DNA of 64,000 nt from DASUPK01 sp963804595 (GTDB lineage: Bacteria > Actinomycetota > Thermoleophilia > Solirubrobacterales > 70-9): contig CAWDQZ010000016.1 in NCBI GenBank assembly GCA_963804595.1, positions 14,619 to 78,618 on the forward strand, read 5' to 3'. Each line of letters starts with the position of its first letter. The stretch's first letter is position 1. This document shows positions 58,907 to 64,000 of the stretch, in pieces. The notes beneath the pieces were generated by a model that had not been told where the DNA came from, made no database searches, and worked only from the letters and a program-made list of their open reading frames with translations. The position numbers and the translations under genes were made by a program.

Positions 58907-58928
58907 TGTGTTAACGCTTGCTAACACA
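58907..58928. promoter_or_regulatory. Candidate operator upstream of satP
   Basis: TGTGTTA-N8-TAACACA, a perfect 7-bp inverted repeat 53 bp upstream of the satP start codon. A good candidate binding site for an acetate- or carbon-responsive regulator. The regulator is not identified. Confidence 0.5.
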
Positions 58929-58980
58929 GCCGGGTTAAGGGGAAAGGTCTTGGGGTCAGGAGCCTGACGTGGCCAACCGC

Positions 58981-59847
58981 CTACAGGCCGGCGGCCTCGG
59001 CTAGGAGGGACACCTGCTCCGGATCGGAGGCAGCCGGGAAGAAGATCAGCTCATCGCAGCCGTGACCCTCGAACGCGGCGATGTATTGCTGGACCGCGTC
59101 CCGGTCCTTCGCGGCCGCGCCGACGATCATCTGCTCGAGCTCCTCTCCGAGCCACTCGTAGTAGGCGCCGAGGTCGTGCTCGGCGTTCCTCTGGGCGTCG
59201 GGACCGAGGGAGAAGTAGACCAGGGACAGCTTGTAGGGGCTGCCGGCGCGGCTGGCGCTCTTCCACGCCTCATCGAGCTGCTTGACGCCCACTCCAAACT
59301 GGTCCGGGCCCGAGCCGCCCTGCGTCCACCCGTCGGCGTACTCGGCCGCGCGCTCGAACGCCCGCTGGACGGCGCCACCGACGAGGAGGGTGGGGCCATC
59401 TCCACCGGGGCGGGGGCCGACCTTCGACTCGAGGTCGCCGTCGCCGTCGAAGATGGCGCGGATCTTCGGGAGGGCGGCGTCGAACCACTGTCCGCGTGTG
59501 GACATGTCGGTGCCGCCGACCTGGAAGTCGTCCTCGCGCGCGCCGACGCCGATGCCGAGAACGGCTCGGCCTCCACCCGCGAGGGCATCGAGTGACAGAA
59601 CCTGCTTGGCGATCATCGCCGGATTCTGGCGGAGGGGGCCGAGCATGACGTCGGTTGCGAGGCGGATGCGCTCGGTGACCGCCGCGGCGGCGGAGAGCGC
59701 GACGATCGACTCATAGTTGTCGAAGACGAGGCGGTCGATGGTCCCGAGGCTGCTGAAGCCGGCTTCCTCGGCGGCGCGGGCCCAATCGACCAGCTGCCTG
59801 CCGGTCGTGCCGGGGACGGCGTTTGGAAGTCCGATTCCGATCTCCAT
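58981..59847 (-). CDS. LLM-class (probably F420-dependent) oxidoreductase
   Basis: 288 residues, TIM-barrel luciferase-like fold: MEIGIGLPNAVPGTTGRQLVDWARAAEEAGFSSLGTIDRL, ATDVMLGPLRQNPAMIAKQVLSLDALAGGGRAVLGIGVGAREDDF and WTQGGSGPDQF. Actinobacterial members use F420 or FMN; substrate unknown. ATG follows AGGAGAGAG by about 7 nt. Divergent from the second F420-type gene with 30 bp between, so the pair may share control. Confidence 0.88.
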   Translation of the reverse strand: MEIGIGLPNAVPGTTGRQLVDWARAAEEAGFSSLGTIDRLVFDNYESIVALSAAAAVTERIRLATDVMLGPLRQNPAMIAKQVLSLDALAGGGRAVLGIGVGAREDDFQVGGTDMSTRGQWFDAALPKIRAIFDGDGDLESKVGPRPGGDGPTLLVGGAVQRAFERAAEYADGWTQGGSGPDQFGVGVKQLDEAWKSASRAGSPYKLSLVYFSLGPDAQRNAEHDLGAYYEWLGEELEQMIVGAAAKDRDAVQQYIAAFEGHGCDELIFFPAASDPEQVSLLAEAAGL

Positions 59848-59877
59848 TCAGGTCTCTCTCCTACCTAGAGTGATTGC

Positions 59878-60360
59878 GTGGCTGATCCGGAAACTACCGA
59901 GTTAGTTGCGTGGGCAAACGACCTGCTGCAGACCGCGCGTATCGCGCGGCTGGGGCTGGTCGACCCGGAGGGGGCGCCACGGGTGCTGCCGGTGACCTTC
60001 GCGGTCGCAGAGGGGCGGATCTGGAGCGCGATCGATCAGAAGCCGAAGACGGCGGAGGAGCCGGCGCGCCTGCGGTTTCTGCGGCGGGACCCCCGGGCGG
60101 CGCTGACCGTCGATCGGTACTCCGACGACTGGGACGAGCTGGCGTGGGTGCAGGCGCTGGGGCGGGTCGAGATCCTCGATGTCGCTGATGGACAGCCGGG
60201 GCTCGAGGCGCTCAGGGCGAAGTATGAGACGTATCGGGAGGAGGCGCCACCGGGTCCGCTTCTGGTGCTGCAGCCCCAGCGCTATCTGTGGTGGCGAGCC
60301 GCGGATCCGGAGGGCCAAGGCGGGCCATGTGGCCGACCGTGGCGGGTGATCAGGATCTGA
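59878..60360 (+). CDS. PPOX-class F420-dependent oxidoreductase (TIGR03668-like)
   Basis: 160 residues. The split-barrel flavin/F420 fold is visible in ARIARLGLVDPEGAPRVLPVTFAVAEGRIWSAIDQKPKTAEEPARLRFLRRDPRAALTVDRYSDDWDELAWVQALGRVEIL. GTG start with TAGAGT 6 nt upstream. The last 12 or so residues (GGPCGRPWRVIRI) lie over the antisense of an antitoxin remnant, so the native C-terminus has probably been replaced by downstream DNA. The catalytic core is intact. Confidence 0.88.
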   Translation: MADPETTELVAWANDLLQTARIARLGLVDPEGAPRVLPVTFAVAEGRIWSAIDQKPKTAEEPARLRFLRRDPRAALTVDRYSDDWDELAWVQALGRVEILDVADGQPGLEALRAKYETYREEAPPGPLLVLQPQRYLWWRAADPEGQGGPCGRPWRVIRI

Positions 60361-60420
60361 TCGCCTTCAGACGCTCGCTCAGCCCAATAGCCAAGGCGGT
60401 CCCGAAACTCATTGGCGCCT
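60310..60420 (-). pseudogene. Phd/YefM-type antitoxin remnant
   Basis: Minus-strand reading HHPILIGANEFRDRLGYWAERASEGDQILITRHGRP is the typical N-terminal DNA-binding part of Phd antitoxins. After RPH the sequence shifts frame (MARLGPPDPRLA). No start codon or toxin remains. Overlaps the 3' end of the F420 gene and abuts tRNA-Ala. Confidence 0.6.
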
Positions 60421-60448
60421 ATCAGGATCGGATGGTGGGGTGAAGAAA

Positions 60449-60521
60449 TGGAGCTAGTGGGACTCGAACCCACGACCTCCCGGCTGCCAGCCGGACGCTC
60501 TCCCAACTGAGCTATAGCCCC
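60449..60521 (-). tRNA. tRNA-Ala (anticodon GGC)
   Basis: The minus strand folds into a full cloverleaf: acceptor GGGGCTA/TAGCTCC with the G3:U70 wobble that identifies tRNA-Ala, D arm GCTC...GAGC, anticodon loop CTGGCAG (GGC), T arm GTGGG-TTCGAGT-CCCAC, discriminator A. CCA is not encoded (73 nt). It lies at the end of a decayed endonuclease gene. Confidence 0.95.
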
Positions 60522-60817
60522 GAGCCGGTACTCGCTGGCAAGGTTAATGCAGGCGCGCTGGCTGTTCTTCGCCGAAGCAAGCCTTAACCGGATTGCGCTC
60601 CTCCCTGCCGCGACCTCGATCGGCACGAGGAAGTTCTCCTGAAGTTCGTCGCAGTAGACGGCGATCGCGTCAACCTCGTCAACCGAGTAGGTGGTGCGAA
60701 CAGGAGGTCATATCGTCCGTGCTCGGCGACGGGTTTGAGCACGTCGATTTCGAGCTTGATCGCTTCGAGGGCGATCGCCGCCTCGGCGATGTTGCCCTTC
60801 TCGTTGGAAGTCAGCAC
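60449..60817 (-). pseudogene. Decayed PD-(D/E)XK endonuclease running into tRNA-Ala
   Basis: Two minus-strand frames join near 60690-60703. The first gives MLTSNEKGNIAEAAIALEAI and KPVAEHGRYDLLF; the second VRTTYSVDEVDAIAVYCDEL, NFLVPIEVAAGRSAIRLRL and SQRACINLASEYRLGAIAQLGERPAG, whose end is read through the tRNA gene. This is the group I intron-associated PDDEXK_5 type. A frameshift and loss of about 30 residues have removed the QxK part of the catalytic core. Similar ORFs ending in a tRNA sequence occur in relatives, suggesting a mobile endonuclease inserted at tRNA genes. Confidence 0.65.
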
Positions 60818-60899
60818 CCGGCGATACTCGCGCGGCCGGTGCCGCGGGAAACGTGCTGAATGTCAGGGATGTGCCGGGGAAGAGCGCCGGAAAAGCGCG

Positions 60900-61628
60900 C
60901 TACGCCGCGCGGCCCTGCGGCTCGCTCTGGTCCTCGTCCAGGTCGAGGCTCAGGCCGTCGCTGCGGGTGTCCCGCACGATGAAGTCGAAGGGAGCCCGCT
61001 CCTCGAGCTCTCGCAGCAGCTCGACCGGGTCCGCGAGGTTCATCGACACAGTCGCACGACCCCGTGAGAACCGCTTGACGTGGATCTCGGACGCCCCCCG
61101 GATCCCCGCAGCGGCGTCCTCAAAGCCGGTCAACTGGGCGAAGTCCCGCAGCGGCCCGACCTCCACTTCCACCCGGCCCGCGTACATCACGTCGGATCCA
61201 CTGGTCAACTGGGCCGGCGGCTCCTCGGCCTCGATCTTCAGCCGCGCCCGCGCTACCTCGGCCAGCTCGGCCACCCTCGCCCCCAACTCGTCGCGCAGAC
61301 TGGTCAATTCGGTAACCCGGTCCGCCATCAGCACCGCGTCCTCCAGGGCCTTCATCCGAATCCGCGTCGCCTGCCGGCGCGCCTGCCCATAGATCTCCTC
61401 GACCGATGCGAGGGCGCGCGAGAGCACGACCCGATTCGTGTCGGCGGCGGCCGCAACGGGTCCCTTCAGCGCCTCCTGCAGTTTCCTCTCCCGCTCGACC
61501 ACCCGCTCGGCCAGCCGCTGCGCCTCCCGCTCCAACCGGGCCAGCCGCGCATCGCGCACGTCAAGCGCCGCATCGACCTCCTCTGGGTCGTAGCCACGCA
61601 AGGCGCGTCGGAAACGCTCCCTAGGCAC
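60900..61628 (-). CDS. DivIVA-domain coiled-coil protein
   Basis: 242 residues. The N-terminal FRRALRGYDPEEVDAALDVRDARLARLEREAQRLAERVVERERKLQEAL is a DivIVA-like membrane-binding start (RG-Y-EEVD) followed by a coiled coil to about residue 140. The C-terminal half (150-225) is a compact domain with ABM-unlike VEVEVGPLRDFAQLTGFEDA and IHVKRFSRGRATVSMNLADPVELLRELEE, resembling actinobacterial proteins of unknown role. GTG start, TAGGCT 7 nt upstream. Lies after rsfS; may influence growth or division. Confidence 0.8.
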   Translation of the reverse strand: MPRERFRRALRGYDPEEVDAALDVRDARLARLEREAQRLAERVVERERKLQEALKGPVAAAADTNRVVLSRALASVEEIYGQARRQATRIRMKALEDAVLMADRVTELTSLRDELGARVAELAEVARARLKIEAEEPPAQLTSGSDVMYAGRVEVEVGPLRDFAQLTGFEDAAAGIRGASEIHVKRFSRGRATVSMNLADPVELLRELEERAPFDFIVRDTRSDGLSLDLDEDQSEPQGRAA

Positions 61629-61705
61629 GTTCGGAAGCCTACGTTCGCCCTCGGACGTCTCCGCAGAAACCCGCTGGATTCGACCGAATCAGGCCCCAGG
61701 CGGGC

Positions 61706-62089
61706 CTAGGCCGCGCCTCTGGCGCCCTCGAGGTCGAGATCGAGCCGCTCGGCCTCGCCCCACAGCACCTCGAGCCGGTACCGCTCCCGCAGCTCCGGCG
61801 TGAAGATGTGCAGCACCGCGTCGAGGTAGTCCATCAGCACCCACTCGGCTTCCCTCTCCCCCTCGATCCGCGCGGGCAGCCAACCGTCCCTCTTGAGCTG
61901 GTGGTAGACGTCGTCGTGGATCGCCTTGGACTGCCGTTCGTTCCGCGCGGTGCAGATCACCAGGTAGTCCGTGTAGGAAACCAGCGGCCGCACGTCGAGC
62001 GCCACGAGATCCGTCCCCTTCTTGTCGTCCGCGATCGCGGCCAGCCTCCGCGCCAGCTCCTCCGGCCGCATCTCCTCGCCCCGGCTCAT
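61706..62089 (-). CDS. rsfS: Ribosome silencing factor RsfS
   Basis: 127 residues. Iojap-like core KKGTDLVALDVRPLVSYTDYLVICTARNERQSKAIHDDVYHQLK and EWVLMDYLDAVLHIFTPELRERYRLEVLWGEAERL is complete. Binds L14 and blocks 50S-30S joining during starvation. ATG overlaps the nadD stop (ATGA). A second ATG 6 codons later (GEEMRPEEL) is an alternative. nadD-rsfS order is conserved. Confidence 0.94.
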   Translation of the reverse strand: MSRGEEMRPEELARRLAAIADDKKGTDLVALDVRPLVSYTDYLVICTARNERQSKAIHDDVYHQLKRDGWLPARIEGEREAEWVLMDYLDAVLHIFTPELRERYRLEVLWGEAERLDLDLEGARGAA

Positions 62090-62682
62090 CGATAAAGCCC
62101 CCGCTCCTCGATCAGACCGATCACCCGATCCGGGACCAGGTGACGCAGCGGCTTTCCCTCCCGAGCTCGCTGCCTGACTGTGGTCGAGGACGCTCCGCAA
62201 AGTGGCATGTCGATTATCTCCGCCCGATCGGATGCCTCGAGTCGCTCCAGCGACGACCGCACCGCACCGATCCCGACACCTGGACGTGGCACCACCCCCA
62301 AACGCGCCAGCTCGAGGACCCGCTCCGGCTCCTTCCAGCTCGCCAACCCCGCCGCCATGTCCGCGCCGAGCAGGAAGTACAGCTCCCGTCCCGGATCCTC
62401 CTCGGCCAGCAGCTCGAGCGTCCTGTAGCTGTAGGACACCTCGTCCCGCCCGACCTCGAGGTCCGAAGCCTCGACCCCATCCTCACCCTCGGCCGCCAAC
62501 CGAGCCATGTCCAAACGGACCTCGGCGCCGGGGTCGTCTTCGATCTCCTTGTGCGGCGCCCGCCCCGTGACCATCAGCAGCACACCGTCCAGCCCGAGCT
62601 GCCAGCGCGCCTCCTGAGCGAGGAGCAAGTGACCGACATGGGGCGGGTTGAAGGCGCCGCCCAGGACCCCGATCCGAGTGAC
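62086..62682 (-). CDS. nadD: Nicotinate-nucleotide adenylyltransferase, no canonical start
   Basis: 198 residues if translation begins at the GTC of 62680-62682. The essential T/HxGH motif GVLGGAFNPPHVGHLLLAQEA needs this upstream region; the first canonical codon, a TTG at 62626-62628, would delete it. GGGAG lies 7 nt before GTC, the right spacing. ATC at 62671-62673 is an alternative. The rest is normal (SSTTVRQRAREGKPLRHLVPDRVIGLIEERGLY). Makes nicotinate adenine dinucleotide. Overlaps rsfS; follows proA by 4 bp. A base change, a rare start or a sequence error could explain it. Confidence 0.9.
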   Translation of the reverse strand, partial: VTRIGVLGGAFNPPHVGHLLLAQEARWQLGLDGVLLMVTGRAPHKEIEDDPGAEVRLDMARLAAEGEDGVEASDLEVGRDEVSYSYRTLELLAEEDPGRELYFLLGADMAAGLASWKEPERVLELARLGVVPRPGVGIGAVRSSLERLEASDRAEIIDMPLCGASSTTVRQRAREGKPLRHLVPDRVIGLIEERGLYR

Positions 62683-62686
62683 GTCG

Positions 62687-63952
62687 CTACTCCCTGATGT
62701 GCCCGTCGCCGTGAACGACGTACTTGGTGGTGGTCAGCTCGCGCAACCCGATCGGACCGCGTGCGTGCAGCTTCTGCGTCGAGTTCCCGATCTCCGCGCC
62801 CATTCCGAACTCGTACCCGTCGGTGAACCGGGTCGACGCATTCACATACACCGCGGCCGAATCCACGCTATCGGTGAAGTCGTCTCCCACCTCCCGCGAG
62901 CTGGTGACGACGGCGTCCGAGTGCCCGGTCCCGTGCCGGTTGATGTGCTCGATCGCCTCACCGAGCGAGTCCACCACCCCCACGGCCATCTTCAGCCCGT
63001 GGTACTCGGTGTCCCAGTCGGCGTCTGTGGCCTCGCCCACCGGCACCGACCCGGCCGCCGCACGGGTTCGCTCATCGCCCACCAACTCGACCCCCGCCTC
63101 ACTCAGGCTCGCCAGCAGACTCGGAAGCAGCTGATCGGCAACGTCCGTGTGCACCAGCAACGTCTCGGCCGCATTGCAGACTCCCGGCCGCTGCACCTTC
63201 GCGTTGTAGGAGACCCGTTCAGCCATTCCCAGGTCCGCGTCCTGATGGACGTACACGTGACAGTTACCCGCTGCGGCGTACATGACCGGCACCTTGGCCA
63301 CCGCCTTGAGGGCGTTCTTCAGTCCCTCGCCGCCGCGCGGAATGATCAGATCGACCAGGTCCTCCGCCGTTGCCAGCTCCTCGAGCTGCTCGTGCCCGCC
63401 ACCGGCGACAAGCGAGACCGATGCGGCCGGCAACTCTGCCGCGGCCAGCGCATTCGCAATCAGCCCGGCGAGAAAGGCGTTCGAGCTCTCGGCACTGCTC
63501 GAGCCCCGCAGCACCGCCGCGTTGCCGCTCTTCAGGCAGAGCGCAGCAGCATCGATCGTCACGTTCGGCCGCGCCTCGTACACCACCGCCACGACACCGA
63601 TCGGCACCCGCTTCTTCTCGACCTCCAGCCCGCTCTCGAGCGTCCACCCCTCGATCACCTCGCCGACAGGATCGTCCAGCTCCACGATCTCCCGCACACC
63701 CTTCGCCATCTCCACGATCCGCGCCTCGGTGAGCGTCAGCCGGTCGAGCAGCGCCTCGTTCAACCCCTGCTCCCTCCCGGCCTCCACGTCGGCCCCGTTT
63801 GCCTCGAGCAGCGGCTCCACACTCGCTTCGATGCGGCCCGCCAGATCGCTCAGGCAGGCGTCCTTCTCCTCCCTGCTTGCGCGCGCCAGCAGGTGCGAGG
63901 CGTCCTTCGCCTCGCGGCATGCCTCCACGACGGTCTTGGCTGCGGTCGCCAC
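62687..63952 (-). CDS. proA: Glutamate-5-semialdehyde dehydrogenase (gamma-glutamyl phosphate reductase)
   Basis: 421 residues. The catalytic Cys is in QRPGVCNAAETLLVH (about 263-277). Also visible are VIPIG-like KRVPIGVVAVVYEARPNVT (about 113-131), AALCLKSGNAAVLRGSSSA and LHARGPIGLRELTTTKYVVHGDGHIR at the end. Second enzyme of proline synthesis. GTG start with TACTCT 6 nt before it, so the promoter is internal to the usual proB-proA-nadD-rsfS run or a separate one. Upstream proB is beyond the window edge. Confidence 0.96.
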   Translation of the reverse strand: MATAAKTVVEACREAKDASHLLARASREEKDACLSDLAGRIEASVEPLLEANGADVEAGREQGLNEALLDRLTLTEARIVEMAKGVREIVELDDPVGEVIEGWTLESGLEVEKKRVPIGVVAVVYEARPNVTIDAAALCLKSGNAAVLRGSSSAESSNAFLAGLIANALAAAELPAASVSLVAGGGHEQLEELATAEDLVDLIIPRGGEGLKNALKAVAKVPVMYAAAGNCHVYVHQDADLGMAERVSYNAKVQRPGVCNAAETLLVHTDVADQLLPSLLASLSEAGVELVGDERTRAAAGSVPVGEATDADWDTEYHGLKMAVGVVDSLGEAIEHINRHGTGHSDAVVTSSREVGDDFTDSVDSAAVYVNASTRFTDGYEFGMGAEIGNSTQKLHARGPIGLRELTTTKYVVHGDGHIRE

Positions 63953-64000
63953 GGGATAAGAGTAACCATGGCGTCACACTTGTCCTGATGGCAGGGATCC

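Noticed and set aside
60282..60626. 114-codon minus-strand ORF reading through tRNA-Ala
   Set aside because: It is the tail of the decayed endonuclease, then the tRNA, then antitoxin remnant in one accidental frame; it is not a gene as such.
63995..64000. GGATCC at the end of the window
   Set aside because: A single restriction-type hexamer is not evidence of vector or an assembly boundary.

Overview
The window is high-GC chromosomal DNA, densely coded and rich in stop/start overlaps, from a member of the Actinomycetota. The best fit is class Thermoleophilia (Solirubrobacterales-like). That is an inference from gene content: two F420-type flavoenzyme genes, a 2Fe-2S SoxR, HadA/HadB-type MaoC dehydratases, ACT-domain malic enzyme, DUF4235, a pyrophosphate-type phosphofructokinase, the proA-nadD-rsfS order, and small proteins with the secretion style of this group. 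There is one tRNA (Ala, GGC), no rRNA, no CRISPR array and no intact insertion sequence.

Layout. 1-7.6 kb: a cut PhoD-like phosphatase, an autoregulated TetR gene, an ABM-like protein, a RibD/DHFR-like reductase, a secreted trypsin-like protease, and the overlapping chain rpsA-coaE-lytic transglycosylase, then an FAD oxidoreductase and a DMT transporter. 7.8-20 kb: polA, a frameshifted AbiEi/DUF559-type pseudogene, malic enzyme, a SulA-like epimerase, YihY, DUF4235, a ring-cleaving VOC dioxygenase with an esterase, a secreted protein, a substrate-binding lipoprotein, phosphofructokinase and trmO. 20-31.6 kb: a complete tryptophan pathway in two blocks (trpF-trpB-trpA and hisIE-trpE-trpG-trpD-trpC), separated by htrA, a cyclopropane synthase/SDR pair and a 331-bp palindrome-rich gap. 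31.6-43.4 kb: yqeY-phoH-ybeY-era, hrcA-dnaJ-prmA-murI, a HadAB-type pair, lepA. 43.4-51.8 kb: a divergent SoxR/DUF5519 switch, murJ, rpsT, holA, comEC, comEA, acyP, a cupin. 51.8-64 kb: leuS, two small unknown genes, a collapsed marR/mmpL pair, an acetate module (satP-acs), an F420 pair, a decayed endonuclease abutting tRNA-Ala, divIVA-like, rsfS, nadD, proA.

Most genes are housekeeping (replication, translation, ribosome maturation, cell wall, Trp/His/Pro/NAD/CoA synthesis). Accessory signal is concentrated in short stretches: the SoxR switch at 43.8 kb, the 25.4 kb nested palindromes, a mobile-looking hairpin repeat found between era and ybeY and again inside ybeY, and scars at 10.4-11.1, 55.6 and 60.3-60.8 kb.

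A cross-cutting observation is that at least 13 genes have a TANNNT-type -10 hexamer exactly 6-7 nt before the start codon and lack a ribosome-binding site, which predicts extensive leaderless transcription.
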